Assembly (NCBI RefSeq): GCF_000373585.1
Contig: NZ_KB891887.1
Location: forward strand, 1-64,000
Source of the DNA: Streptomyces sp. MspMP-M5
GTDB lineage: Bacteria; Actinomycetota; Actinomycetes; Streptomycetales; Streptomycetaceae
Reading direction: 5' to 3'
DNA: 64,000 nt
Shown: positions 51,411 through 60,521 of the stretch, piece after piece
Numbering within the stretch: the first letter of the stretch is position 1
How the letters are laid out: each line of letters opens with the position of its first letter
The notes under the pieces: model-generated
The model's database searches: none
What the model saw: only the letters and a program-made list of their open reading frames with translations
What the model was told of the DNA's origin: nothing
Program-made: the position numbers and the translations under genes

Positions 51411-52319
51411 ATGGCGCGTATGAGCAGCGGGCAGATGCATCCGGACATGCACCCCATCGACGCCGGTCTCGTACGGCGACTGGTCGGCGGGCGGTTTCCG
51501 CAGTGGGCCGGGCTGCCGGTGGTTCGGATTGCGTCCGGCGGCACCGTCAACGCCATGTACCGGTTGGGCGACGAGATGGTGGTGCGGCTGCCGCTGGTGG
51601 CGGGCGGCGCCGGGGACGTGCTGAAGGAGCGGGAGTGGCTGCCGCGTCTGGCACCCCTGCTCCCCCAGGCGGTTCCCGAGGTGCTGGGGACCGGGGAGCC
51701 GGCGGAGGGGTATCCGTGGCCGTGGTCGGTGTGCCGGTGGTTGCCCGGGGAGAATCCGCGGGCCGGGGCGCTGGACGAACCCATGGCGCTGGCCCGGGAC
51801 CTGGCCGGCTTCGTGGCCGCGATGCGCAGCGTCACCCTGCCCGGCGCACCGGTGGCGCACCGTGGAGGGGCGCTTGGCACGCTTGATGCGTCGACCCGGA
51901 CGGCGATCGAGGCGCTGCGCGCCACCCCGGAGGAGGGTGTGGACTGTGCCGCCGTGGCCGCGGTATGGGAGGACGCGCTGCAGGCTCCGGGCTGGGACGG
52001 GCCGGCGGTGTGGCTGCATGCCGATCTGATGCCGGGCAATCTGCTGGTGGCGGACGGCAGGCTGACGTCGGTGATCGACTTCGGGTGCCTGGGCGTGGGC
52101 GATCCGGCCTGCGATCTGTTCCCGGCGTGGAATCTGCTGCCGGCCGATGCCAGGGAGGTCTTCCGCAGGGCGCTCGGCGTGGACGATGCGACCTGGCGCC
52201 GCGGCCGGGCGCGGGCGCTCTCGCAGGCGCTGATCGCACTGCCGTACTACCGGACGACGAACCCGGCGATGGCCGACAACACCCGGCAGGTGATCCGGGC
52301 GGTGCTGGCGGACGACTGA
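51411..52319 (+). CDS. Aminoglycoside phosphotransferase-like kinase
   Basis: A roughly 300-residue APH-fold kinase. It has a nucleotide-loop region (IASGGTVNAMYRLGDEMVVRL), the catalytic block VWLHADLMPGNLLVADGRL with Asp and Asn, and VIDFGCLGVGDPACDL with the metal-binding DFG-like motif. These families phosphorylate aminoglycosides, macrolides or unrelated small metabolites, and the substrate is not evident. ATG codons at 51411 and 51420 are both plausible starts; 51411 is used. Confidence 0.85.
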   Translation: MARMSSGQMHPDMHPIDAGLVRRLVGGRFPQWAGLPVVRIASGGTVNAMYRLGDEMVVRLPLVAGGAGDVLKEREWLPRLAPLLPQAVPEVLGTGEPAEGYPWPWSVCRWLPGENPRAGALDEPMALARDLAGFVAAMRSVTLPGAPVAHRGGALGTLDASTRTAIEALRATPEEGVDCAAVAAVWEDALQAPGWDGPAVWLHADLMPGNLLVADGRLTSVIDFGCLGVGDPACDLFPAWNLLPADAREVFRRALGVDDATWRRGRARALSQALIALPYYRTTNPAMADNTRQVIRAVLADD

Positions 52320-52412
52320 GTGACCGGCCGACGGATGCGTGATGAGTGGCCGGTGTCCGGGTGACTGGCAGGTGGACAGGTGACTCGCACGTGACGGGCA
52401 GGCGGCCGGGTG

Positions 52413-53603
52413 CTACCCGGCGAAGGGGCCGTTGGCGGTGAAGGCCGCCTTGGCGAAGCGTTCGCCGATGCGGCGGTGGGTGGCGGTGTCGGGGTGGAGT
52501 TCGTCGGGCAGGGGAAGTTCGGCGGCGTCGGCGGCACCGTAGAGGTCACGGCCGTCGAGGTAGTGCAGATGGGGGTCGTCGGCCGCCCGCTGCTGGACGA
52601 TGCGGTGGAGTTCGTCCCGGATGACGTTGAGGGTCAGTTTGCCGCCGGCACGCTCCGCCGGATCGCCCGCGGCCCGGAACCGCAGCCGGCCGGTGCCGAG
52701 GGCGGTGAGGTCGGGGGCACTGGGGCCGGGGGTGTCTTCGTGGATGGGGCACAGGATCGGCGAGACGACCAGCAGCGGTGCGGTGGGGTGGCCTTCCCGG
52801 ATGGTGTCGAGGAAGCCGTGGACGGCGGGGGTGAAGGCGCGCAGGCGCATCAGGTCGGCGTTGACCAGATTGATGCCGATCTTGATGCTGATCAGGTCGG
52901 CCGGGGTATCGCGCAGGGTGCGGGCGGTGAACGGGTCGAGCAGGGCGCTGCCGCCCAGGCCCAGGTTGATCAGTTCCACGCCGCCGAGGGAGGCGGCGAG
53001 CGCGGGCCAGGTGGTGGTGGGACCGGCCGCGTCGGTGCCGTGGCTGATCGAACTCCCGTGGTGCAGCCAGACCTTGCGGCCCTGGTTCGGCACGGGCTCG
53101 ACGGGGGCGTCGGTGCGCAGGGCGACGAGTTCGGTGGTCTCGTTGTGCGGCAGCCAGATCTCGATGTGCTTGAGGCGGTCGGGCAGGTCGGTGAAGCGGA
53201 GGATGCCGGTCGGCCCGGGCTGGTGCCGGGCGCTGCCGGTGATCATGTCGAGGGTCAGGGTGTTGCCGCCGGGCACGCTTGCCTGGCCGGCCGGGCGGCC
53301 GTCGACGAGCAGGTCGTAGCGGCCGTCCGGGCGGGGTGGGGCGCCGACGTAGACCCGCTTGGTGGGGAGGGTCTCCAGCTCGACGGCGGTGGCGCGGGTG
53401 CGGAACACCAGGCGTACGCCGGAGGGTTGGGACTCGGCCATGGCGAGTTGCCCGTCGGTGCACTGGGCGCGGGCCCATGCGGGCAGCCGGTGTGGCAGCA
53501 GTCCGTGCTCGGTGCGCTCCAGGTCGAGGGCGCCGCGCAGGATGTCGGCGGTGATGGGAGTGGTGAGAGGGGTGGTGATCCGGTCGTGGTGCTCGGTGTT
53601 CAT
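52413..53603 (-). CDS. SGNH/GDSL-family hydrolase
   Basis: A 396-residue protein. A N-terminal beta-sandwich-like half (LVFRTRATAVELETLPTKR) precedes the SGNH catalytic half: HHGSSISHGTD (Ser block I), INLGLGGSALLD (Gly block II), KIGINLVNAD (Asn block III) and DELHPDTATHRRIG (catalytic Asp-His block V). It should hydrolyse acyl or acetyl esters, often of carbohydrates. No signal peptide, so cytoplasmic. The ATG at 53603 lies four bases past the stop of the upstream TetR gene, so the two are cotranscribed. Confidence 0.85.
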   Translation of the reverse strand: MNTEHHDRITTPLTTPITADILRGALDLERTEHGLLPHRLPAWARAQCTDGQLAMAESQPSGVRLVFRTRATAVELETLPTKRVYVGAPPRPDGRYDLLVDGRPAGQASVPGGNTLTLDMITGSARHQPGPTGILRFTDLPDRLKHIEIWLPHNETTELVALRTDAPVEPVPNQGRKVWLHHGSSISHGTDAAGPTTTWPALAASLGGVELINLGLGGSALLDPFTARTLRDTPADLISIKIGINLVNADLMRLRAFTPAVHGFLDTIREGHPTAPLLVVSPILCPIHEDTPGPSAPDLTALGTGRLRFRAAGDPAERAGGKLTLNVIRDELHRIVQQRAADDPHLHYLDGRDLYGAADAAELPLPDELHPDTATHRRIGERFAKAAFTANGPFAG

Positions 53604-53607
53604 CGCC

Positions 53608-54210
53608 TCAGCCTGTTGATCGAGGGGTGGGAAGTGCGGGAGGCGTGGGCCAGTTCCGCAGGAGGGCGTCCAGGGCGTCCACGATGCGCGACCACGTCTC
53701 CTGGCTGTCGGGGGCACTGTGGCTGAACCCGCCGCCCATCTCCAGGCTCACGTAACCGTGGAAGACGCTGCCCAGCAGCCGGACCGCATGGGTCTGGTCC
53801 GGTTCGGTCAGGTCGTAGCCGCGCAGGATCGCCCGCGTCATCTGGGCGTGCCGGCCGCCGGCGCTGGCGGCCGCGGTCTCCGGGTCGAGCCGGAACTGCG
53901 CGGCGGCGTAGCGGCCCGGGTGCTCGCGGGCGTAGTCGCGGTAGACGTTCGCGAAGGCGGCGAGGGCGTCCTTGCCGGCCCGGCCGGCCAGGGCGTCCGC
54001 CGCCCGGTCGGCCAGCTCCTCCAGGGCCAGCAGGGCGATCCGGGTCTTGAGGTCATGGGAGTTCTTCAGGTGCGAGTAGAGGCTCGCGACCTTGACGTCG
54101 AACCGCCTGGCCAGCGCCGAGACGGTCACCTGCTCGAAGCCCACCTCGTCGGCCAGCTCCGCCGCCGCCCGGGTCAGGCGCTCGACGGTCAGCCCTACAC
54201 GCGCTGCCAT
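53608..54210 (-). CDS. TetR-family regulator of the SGNH operon
   Basis: A 200-residue TetR protein with HTH FEQVTVSALARRFDVKVASLYSHLKNSHDLKT and a C-terminal domain with FHGYVSLEMGGGFSHSAPDS, typical of the TetR_C_33/WHG group. It is first in a two-gene operon with the SGNH hydrolase, four bases apart. A 21-base perfect palindrome 36 bases upstream is the probable operator, giving autoregulation. Confidence 0.9.
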   Translation of the reverse strand: MAARVGLTVERLTRAAAELADEVGFEQVTVSALARRFDVKVASLYSHLKNSHDLKTRIALLALEELADRAADALAGRAGKDALAAFANVYRDYAREHPGRYAAAQFRLDPETAAASAGGRHAQMTRAILRGYDLTEPDQTHAVRLLGSVFHGYVSLEMGGGFSHSAPDSQETWSRIVDALDALLRNWPTPPALPTPRSTG

Positions 54211-54245
54211 AACTTTCCCTCCACTTACCTGAAACGATTATGCAC

Positions 54246-54266
54246 TTGCCTAAAGCCTTTAGGCAA
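54246..54266. promoter_or_regulatory. TetR operator palindrome
   Basis: Arms TTGCCTAAAG and CTTTAGGCAA flank a central C, a perfect 21-base palindrome 36 bases before the TetR start. The A/T-rich centre stands out against the high-GC context. Confidence 0.75.
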
Positions 54267-54475
54267 TCCCAAGCCGCTCCCGCATCCGCAATCAGGCGTA
54301 ACGAACCAGGCCGGATGAGCCCACAGGATGACGTCGGACGCGACCACGGTCTGACGACTGGCGTCAACTCCCGCACTACGTTCGGTGGTTGAGAAGAGAC
54401 CGGTGGCCGGATGCGGTCGATCCGATACATCCGGTCGATCTGGTCGATCCGGCATACGAGAGGTACGGGAGCGGA

Positions 54476-55381
54476 ATGAGTAGCGGAGCAGCGCGTGCAG
54501 AGGGCGCGGCGGGACGGCGGCGGAGGGCCAGACATGGCCGTCGGGCGCGGGCGGGAGTGGCGGTCGGTGCCGCCGTGGTGAGCGTGGCGACGGCGCTGGG
54601 CGCGGCCGGTCCGGCCCAGGCGATGTCGGGTGGGACACAGCTGCCGCAGCGCGGCGCGGCACCGTGGCTGGCCACGCTGGCCGTCAAGGGGGACGGCCCG
54701 TTGCCGAACCGTGCCTCGTGCGGCGGGGCGCTCATCGCCCCGGACCGGGTGCTCACGGCCGCCCACTGCCTGGACGGCGCGGACTTCCACAAGGCCGAGG
54801 TGCACATCGGCTCCTCGGTGCTCTCGAAGGACCCGGGCACCGTACGCGAGATCCGTGCAGTCAGCCTGCACCCGCGGTACAAGCTGCTGCCCTCCCCCGT
54901 GGACCCGCACGCCCCCGAGCTGTCCTCGGCGGCCTACGACCTCGCGGAGATCCGCCTCGCCGCGCCCGTGCGCGGCGTCCGGCCGCTGCCCCTCGCCAAC
55001 CACCGGCCGGCCCCGGGGACCCATGTCTCCCTCTTCAGTCACGGCACCACGGCCGCACCGGACCCGTCCCACCCCGGGCGGGACATCCGCGGCGATGTGC
55101 TGCGCCGCGGTGACCTCACCGTCCGGACCCACGCCCAGTGCGCGGCGCAGACACCCGCGGTCGTGGACGACGCGTCGGTCTTCTGCGCCCGCGACGTACC
55201 CAGCGGCCGCACCACCATGTGCTTCGGGGACAGCGGCAGCCCGCTGGTCGTCTGGGGGCGTCGCGGCCCGGAGCTGGCCGGCGTGTTCAGCTTCGCCGGT
55301 GAGACGGCGGGCAAGGTCTGCGGCCGGCCGGCCGATGCCGCGTTCGCCGATGTCCCGGCCTTGGTAGGGGCGTTGACGTAG
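54476..55381 (+). CDS. Secreted trypsin-like serine protease
   Basis: A 301-residue chymotrypsin-fold protease with a long charged N-terminal leader (RRRRARHGRRARAG) and a Sec signal ending near residue 46 (AAVVSVATALGAAGPAQA). The catalytic triad is LTAAHC (His), AYDLAEIRLA (Asp) and CFGDSGSPLV (Ser). Six Cys are placed as in S1 proteases. It should be secreted and cleave proteins after maturation. It ends before a strong bidirectional terminator shared with the LuxC operon. Confidence 0.9.
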   Translation: MSSGAARAEGAAGRRRRARHGRRARAGVAVGAAVVSVATALGAAGPAQAMSGGTQLPQRGAAPWLATLAVKGDGPLPNRASCGGALIAPDRVLTAAHCLDGADFHKAEVHIGSSVLSKDPGTVREIRAVSLHPRYKLLPSPVDPHAPELSSAAYDLAEIRLAAPVRGVRPLPLANHRPAPGTHVSLFSHGTTAAPDPSHPGRDIRGDVLRRGDLTVRTHAQCAAQTPAVVDDASVFCARDVPSGRTTMCFGDSGSPLVVWGRRGPELAGVFSFAGETAGKVCGRPADAAFADVPALVGALT

Positions 55382-55407
55382 CAGAGAGCGACCGGGCACG
55401 GCGAAGG

Positions 55408-55440
55408 GCGGGGGCCGCGACGATGCGTCGCGGCCCCCGC
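55408..55440. terminator. Strong bidirectional terminator
   Basis: GCGGGGGCCGCGAC (55408-55421) and GTCGCGGCCCCCGC (55427-55440) form a perfect 14-bp stem with a 5-base loop, between the convergent protease and LuxC-PaaK genes. Confidence 0.9.
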
Positions 55441-55477
55441 CGCCTTCTCCGCTGTCCTGCGGTGGTCCGGTGGCGCG

Positions 55478-58105
55478 TCAGGCCGTTGGCTTACGGCGGT
55501 CGATGACCGTACGGAGTTTGCCGCTGGTCGGGGTGCGTTCGAAGCCGGCACCGGGGACCGTTTCGACGGTGCAGGTCAGGAGGGCTTCCGGGCCCACGGC
55601 CGAGCCGAGTTCGGGGATGTGGGCCAGCAGCGCCGTGCGGGCCGTGTCCGGATCGGGTGCGTAGTGCTCGTCGAGGCGGACGGTGAGGTGTTCGCGGTCG
55701 GCGGAGCTGGTCAGGACGAGTTGCAACTCGCCGCGGTAGTCGAGGTGTTCCTCAGCGATCCCGGTGAAGCGGCGGTAGTTGAAGTGGTAGGTGCCCATGC
55801 GGAACACGTCGCCGTAGCGTCCGAGGAGTTCGATGCGCGGGGTGTGGCTGCCACAGGGGCACACCCCGTCCACGGCCCGGCCCAGGTCGCCGATCTCGTA
55901 GCGCTCCAGGTGCTGACCGGTCCGGGTGCGGGTGGTGAAGACCAGCCTGCCGGGCTGCCCCGGGGCTACCGGTCGGTCTTCCCGGGGGTCGAGGATCTCC
56001 AGGGTGTGCAGGTCGGTCAGGACGTGGTGCACCGTGCCCTGGGCCTGGGCGCACTGGTAGCCCAGCGGGCCGAGGTCGGTGCTGCCGTAGGCGGCGGAGC
56101 GGATGACCTCCACACCGAAGGTGTCGGTGAGGATGCGGCGCTGTTCGGCGGTGAAGTGCTCGCCACCGTAGTAGATCTTGCGGATGCCGCCGTAGGCGCG
56201 CAGCCGCTCGGACTGGCTGTGGAGCAGTTGCCACAGGTAGGACGGCATCCCGAAGAGGGTGTCCACACGGTCGGTGACCAGGGCCTCGGCTATCGCCTCG
56301 TGGTCGGGCCCGGCGGCCATCGGGATCTGGGTGGCGCCCAGGCGTTCGAGGATGGAGAAGAAACTGATGAAGCTGCCGTACATCTCCCCGCAGAAGAAGA
56401 GGTTGGCGGCACGGTCGTGGGCCGGGTCGAAGCCGGCCGCCAGCAGGCCGTGTGCCGCGGCGCGCATCTGGGTGTCGTAGTCGTCGCAGGTGAAGACGGA
56501 CAGGGCGGGGGTGCCGGTGGTTCCTCCGCTGCGGAAGTACAGCTGGGCGTGTTCGGGGGCGAGGGAACGCAGTTGGGCCTGGGCCGCCGCCTTGTCCATC
56601 AGCGGGCCGGTCGGGGTGGCCGGTGGTGCGGCCGGGGCGATCAGGTCGTCCAGGCACGGGACGGTGGTGAACGCGGTGCCGGTGGTCTGGACGTCGACCC
56701 GACGGCTGTAGCGCTGGAGGGCGTAGACGCCGTCGTGCGGCTCGCCGTGGTAGCTGTCGAGCATGGCGCCGAGCGGGGTGATCCGCTGGACGCCCGCGGT
56801 GATCAGCGTGCGGGAGAGCTGGGCGAGGTCGGCGCGGCTGCCGCCCACCGCGGCCGTCTGGAGGTAGCGGCGCATGGGCCGCAGGGTCGCGACGATCTCC
56901 TGGCGGGGCAGCGGTTTGATCCAGATGGTGCGGTGGAGGGGGGAGGCGGTGAGGGCGGGGCGGGTGTCGGCGAAGACCCGCCAGCTGCCGTCGGCCGCGG
57001 CGATGACCTTGGTCAGGCCGAGGTGCTGCTCGGCTCGGGCGACCAGTTCGGTGGTGGTGAGTTCGGCCTGTTCGGCCGCGGCGGTGAGGTCGGTCCCGCC
57101 GGTCCCGTCGCTCTCCTCCGTCCCGTCGTCGGTCGCGCTCCACGGGCCGGGGGTCTTCGCGGAGACCTCGTCCAGGACAGCGGCGAACTGCTCGGCGAAG
57201 GCGAAGAGTTCGCCCCGAGCATCGGCACCGTCATCGGCGTCGCTGTGGGTTTCGACGTCGAGGTCGAGGTAGACGACCTGCGGGCTGGAGCACGCCTGTT
57301 GCTCGACTCGGCAGACATCGGTGGCGAGCGCGGTGAGGGCGGTGCGGTCCGTCCAGGTCTCGCGGGTCAGATAGGCGAACGAGATCTTGTGGCCCCATTC
57401 GACGAGCCGGCACCCGGGCGGGAGGAGGGCGGCGACACCTTCCACCGCGGCCTCGCCGCCCCATACGGCCACGGCGTCGGCCGGTGCGCACATCGCCCGC
57501 ATCAGGTCCTGGCGGCTGGACGGGAAGCGCAGGGCGACGATCCGGCGGCCGAGGGCGCCCGTCGGGTCGGCGGCGGCGAGTTCGGCGAGCAGGTGCTGGG
57601 GCAGTGCGGTGTCGCCGCTGCTGGTCTTGAGCACGTTGACGTTGCCCGCGAGCAGGCCCTCGACCACGCTCAGGGGGGCGACGCCGGCGGCGTTGCCGGG
57701 GGCGATGTGGACGAGCAGGCCGACCGGGGCCCATGCCTCGTAGATCGTCTCGCGTGCGTCGGGGCGGGTGAACCGTTCCGGGCGCGGTCCGCCGAGTTCG
57801 CGGCGGAGTTTGCGTTCCAGGGCCGGCCGGGCCAGGGCGTCGGCGAGTTCGGCGAGCAGGGCGGTGGCTTCGGCGCGTTCGGGTCCGTCCGCGGTGCCGG
57901 TCAGGTGGTCCATGAGGCGGGCGTGGACCTCGCCGTGCGGCTGGTGCAGGGCACGGCTGAGGGTGTCGCAGGCGACCAGGACCGTTTCGGTGGAGAGCGG
58001 CTCGGCCAGGGTGCGTGCGACGAGGTCCGGCAGCTGGGCGAGGCGTTCGGCCGCTTCGGCGTCGTCGATGAACTCGCCCTGCCAGAAGTGGAGTTGAGTG
58101 GACAT
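55478..58105 (-). CDS. LuxC-type acyl reductase fused to a PaaK-like adenylate-forming domain
   Basis: An 875-residue protein, last gene of the five-gene operon. Residues 1 to about 480 are a LuxC acyl-CoA/acyl-enzyme reductase: LHFWQGEFI at the start, APVGLLVHIAPGNAAGVAPL (NADPH site), NVNVLKTSSGD, and the catalytic Cys272 in EQQACSSPQ. Residues 500 to 875 are a PaaK-like AMP-forming domain with the phosphate loop YFRSGGTTGTP (526-533), the CPCGSHTPRI Cys pair, YGDVFRMG and the C-terminal Lys863 of TSGKLRTVI. LuxC is normally separate from its acyl-activating partner, so this fusion would pass an activated acyl group directly to the reductase. The ATG at 58105 overlaps the LuxE stop by one base (TGATG). 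Confidence 0.88.
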   Translation of the reverse strand: MSTQLHFWQGEFIDDAEAAERLAQLPDLVARTLAEPLSTETVLVACDTLSRALHQPHGEVHARLMDHLTGTADGPERAEATALLAELADALARPALERKLRRELGGPRPERFTRPDARETIYEAWAPVGLLVHIAPGNAAGVAPLSVVEGLLAGNVNVLKTSSGDTALPQHLLAELAAADPTGALGRRIVALRFPSSRQDLMRAMCAPADAVAVWGGEAAVEGVAALLPPGCRLVEWGHKISFAYLTRETWTDRTALTALATDVCRVEQQACSSPQVVYLDLDVETHSDADDGADARGELFAFAEQFAAVLDEVSAKTPGPWSATDDGTEESDGTGGTDLTAAAEQAELTTTELVARAEQHLGLTKVIAAADGSWRVFADTRPALTASPLHRTIWIKPLPRQEIVATLRPMRRYLQTAAVGGSRADLAQLSRTLITAGVQRITPLGAMLDSYHGEPHDGVYALQRYSRRVDVQTTGTAFTTVPCLDDLIAPAAPPATPTGPLMDKAAAQAQLRSLAPEHAQLYFRSGGTTGTPALSVFTCDDYDTQMRAAAHGLLAAGFDPAHDRAANLFFCGEMYGSFISFFSILERLGATQIPMAAGPDHEAIAEALVTDRVDTLFGMPSYLWQLLHSQSERLRAYGGIRKIYYGGEHFTAEQRRILTDTFGVEVIRSAAYGSTDLGPLGYQCAQAQGTVHHVLTDLHTLEILDPREDRPVAPGQPGRLVFTTRTRTGQHLERYEIGDLGRAVDGVCPCGSHTPRIELLGRYGDVFRMGTYHFNYRRFTGIAEEHLDYRGELQLVLTSSADREHLTVRLDEHYAPDPDTARTALLAHIPELGSAVGPEALLTCTVETVPGAGFERTPTSGKLRTVIDRRKPTA

Positions 58106-59268
58106 CAGATTCCCTTCAGGAGTTCGGCGGCGGCCACCGCGCAGCTGCGGTTGCGGCTCACCCCGGCGCGGCCGTGGAGGGTGAACCACGGTGTGGACAG
58201 GGCGCAGGCACACGCGTCCCCGGGGTGCAGGGAGGCGAGGTCGCCCATGACGACGCTGTGGGCCGGGACGGAGGTGATGTACGGGGAGACGAGGTGGAGG
58301 TAGCCGGGTCGGCCGTACGGCAGGGGCCGCAGGGTGCGGGTGTCCCGTACGGCGGCGCGGGACCAGACCGGGAGGTGCAGTCGGTGGTGGGTGCACTCGA
58401 CGTACGGCACGCAGTGTTCGACGGAGCCGTAGGTGTCGCGGATGCGGTCCGAGGGGATGCCGAGCTGTTGGGTGACCTCGTCGTAGAAGTCCTCCTTGGC
58501 GATCTGCCGGTCGGCGTGGCCCTTCCAGCCGCCGCCGAGGACGACCAGGGAGCCCGGCGGGAGTTGGAGGGGCGGGACGCCGGTGGCGCGCATGCGCTCC
58601 AGGGTGAAGTGGAGGAACGCCGGGAAGCCGAGGATGCGGACCGGGCGGTCGTCCTCGGCGTAGCGGCGCAGGGCGTCGATGCAGCCGTGCACGTCGAAGG
58701 CGTGGCCGGTTCCGGTGTGCCGCAGGGCGTGGGTGGTGTGGTGGGCCGGTGCGAAGTCGCACAGGTAGTTGTCGGTGAACGAGGTGCCCAGGCGGAGCTG
58801 CGGGGCGGGCTCGTAGCTGTAGAGGAGGTAGTTGACGGGCTGGTCGGGGGTGATCCAGCCGTAGTGGTCGAAGATGCGGGCGACCATGCGCTGTGCGGAG
58901 CGGATGGTCCACCGGTCGAAGAACATCTGCGACTTCTGGCCGGTGGTGCCGGAGGAGGTCAGGTGCAGGAAGACCTCGTCGCGGGGGATGGAGAGCACCT
59001 CGTGGCGCTTGAAGAAGTTGGCGTGAAGGAGCGGGGTGCGGGTGTGCGGGCCGACGGTGGGGGCCGGGGCCTCCGGAGGGTCGGCGAGGAGGGCGCGGAA
59101 GAGCGGGGAGCGCTCGGCGTGCCAGGCATTGGCCTCGGCCATCGCGGCCTCGAACAGGGCGTCGGCGTCGGCGCCTGTGGTGTAGGGCGACGGGAGATCG
59201 CAGAGGCGCTGGACGTGGGCCAGCGCGGTCGGGGCGGGGACCTCGACGGGGGCGAGATGCGGGTTCAT
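58105..59268 (-). CDS. LuxE-type acyl-protein synthetase
   Basis: A 387-residue protein of normal LuxE length (about 370-380). The AMP-forming phosphate loop reads LTSSGTTGQKSQMFFDRW (103-120); FFKRHEVLSIP and AFLHFTLERM are also conserved. A Cys near the C-terminus (Cys376 in RSCAVAAAELL) lies where LuxE carries its acyl thioester. LuxE activates a fatty acid with ATP and transfers it as a thioester to itself and on to LuxC. It overlaps the GNAT gene upstream by 4 bases (ATGA) and the LuxC gene downstream by 1. The start at 59268 is the only one fitting LuxE length. It acts in the cytoplasm. Confidence 0.88.
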   Translation of the reverse strand: MNPHLAPVEVPAPTALAHVQRLCDLPSPYTTGADADALFEAAMAEANAWHAERSPLFRALLADPPEAPAPTVGPHTRTPLLHANFFKRHEVLSIPRDEVFLHLTSSGTTGQKSQMFFDRWTIRSAQRMVARIFDHYGWITPDQPVNYLLYSYEPAPQLRLGTSFTDNYLCDFAPAHHTTHALRHTGTGHAFDVHGCIDALRRYAEDDRPVRILGFPAFLHFTLERMRATGVPPLQLPPGSLVVLGGGWKGHADRQIAKEDFYDEVTQQLGIPSDRIRDTYGSVEHCVPYVECTHHRLHLPVWSRAAVRDTRTLRPLPYGRPGYLHLVSPYITSVPAHSVVMGDLASLHPGDACACALSTPWFTLHGRAGVSRNRSCAVAAAELLKGI

Positions 59269-60521
59269 CGGACAACCTCGTGCGGGGGCAGGTAGATCGA
59301 CGACCAGGCGGTCAGGTAGGCGCTCAGGTACGGCCGGACCAGTGGGCCGACGGCCGTGCTGCGGAAGTCGATCTGGCGGTCGGTGCGGGAGAGGACGACG
59401 TAGTCGTGGAAGCGGTCGCCGACCCGGCGCATGGCCGGGTAGCCGGCGCTGGGGACGAAACCGGAGGACAGGAAGGCGTACAGCCCGGCGGTGTCGGAGA
59501 GCGGCAGCAGCGTCTCGACGTAGTCGGCGCCGGCCCGGCCGAGCACGGTCATCAGCGAGTCGAGTGCGCCGGTGGCGGCCCACGGGTGCGGGTGCACCGC
59601 GACCAGGGCGCAGCTGCCGGCCGCCGGGTCGAGGTCCGCGTAGATCTCGAACTCGCCGTCCGGCGACGCCAGCACCGTGTTCGGGGTGCGCAGCGGCGAG
59701 TAGGCGCCCGCGGGGTCCGGGAAGAGTTCACGGAACCGCCGGCGGACGAAGCCGGGGGCGGTGATGACTTCCATGGGGGTCTGCGTACGCGGGCGGGTGC
59801 GGGTCCCGGCGTGGGTGACCGCGGGTGCGGTCAGCAGCGTGCCCGGGGGTGCCTCGGCCACCGCGGTGCCGCCGGTACCGCCGGTACCGCCCAGGTGGGA
59901 CAGCGGGTGGTCGGTGTCGGGGACGGGAGCGGGGAGGGCGAGCGTCCCGGTGCACGGGATGCCGATGCTCTCCTCGGCCGCTCCCAGCAGCGGCAGCAGT
60001 GCCTGGGGCACGGCGGTGACCTGTTCACGGCGTTCGAGGACGCCCTCGGCGTAGCAGGCGAACAGGGCCAGCGTCTCGCAGCCGGAGACGTCGGCCGCGT
60101 TGGGCAGCAGACCGAGCGGCCGGTAGCCGTTGCGGGCGACGACGCGTTGCGGGGCCTGGGTGACCAGGCGGACGGTGGTGTGGATGGAGTCCAGGGCGCC
60201 GGTGGCGAAGGCGTCCGCGGTGACCGCGCCGGTCAGCCGGCCGGCCAGGCCGCCGCCCCGGTGGTCCGGGTGGACGGCCAGGCCGACGAGTTTGCCCAGG
60301 CGATTGCCCGGATCGGTCTGGACGACCACGGAACCGGCCAGTTCACCGGTGTCCGCGCGGTGCGCGACGAGCCAGTGACTGTGCGGGTCGGTGATCAGCC
60401 GGTGCATCTCGGTGGGGTCGCTGCCCAGGGCGACCGGATAGCCGTGGCCGTACACCTCGAAGTACAACTGCCGGAGTTCGGCGATGTCCTGGGGCGCGGC
60501 GGGGCGGAGGGTGGTGGTCAT
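59265..60521 (-). CDS. Double-GNAT acetyltransferase of the LuxC operon
   Basis: A 418-residue protein with two GNAT-like halves. The first (residues 1-170) has the acetyl-CoA motif LVGLAVHPDHRGGGLAGRLTG. Residues 225-275 are a Gly/Thr/Pro-rich linker. The second half ends with GADYVETLLPLSDTAGLYAFLSSGFVPSAGYPAM, a degenerate GNAT without a clear acetyl-CoA loop. It should transfer an acyl group from CoA to an amine. The start at 60521 overlaps the MFS stop by 4 bases, and its stop overlaps the LuxE start by 4 bases. An acyl-CoA made by the operon is a possible donor, by inference. Confidence 0.85.
   Translation of the reverse strand: MTTTLRPAAPQDIAELRQLYFEVYGHGYPVALGSDPTEMHRLITDPHSHWLVAHRADTGELAGSVVVQTDPGNRLGKLVGLAVHPDHRGGGLAGRLTGAVTADAFATGALDSIHTTVRLVTQAPQRVVARNGYRPLGLLPNAADVSGCETLALFACYAEGVLERREQVTAVPQALLPLLGAAEESIGIPCTGTLALPAPVPDTDHPLSHLGGTGGTGGTAVAEAPPGTLLTAPAVTHAGTRTRPRTQTPMEVITAPGFVRRRFRELFPDPAGAYSPLRTPNTVLASPDGEFEIYADLDPAAGSCALVAVHPHPWAATGALDSLMTVLGRAGADYVETLLPLSDTAGLYAFLSSGFVPSAGYPAMRRVGDRFHDYVVLSRTDRQIDFRSTAVGPLVRPYLSAYLTAWSSIYLPPHEVVR

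Noticed and set aside
58106..59275. Extension of the fusion-gene frame to 1265 codons upstream of 58105
   Set aside because: The extra 390 codons are a shifted reading of the LuxE gene; Pro/Arg-rich and without family likeness. The real start is the ATG at 58105.
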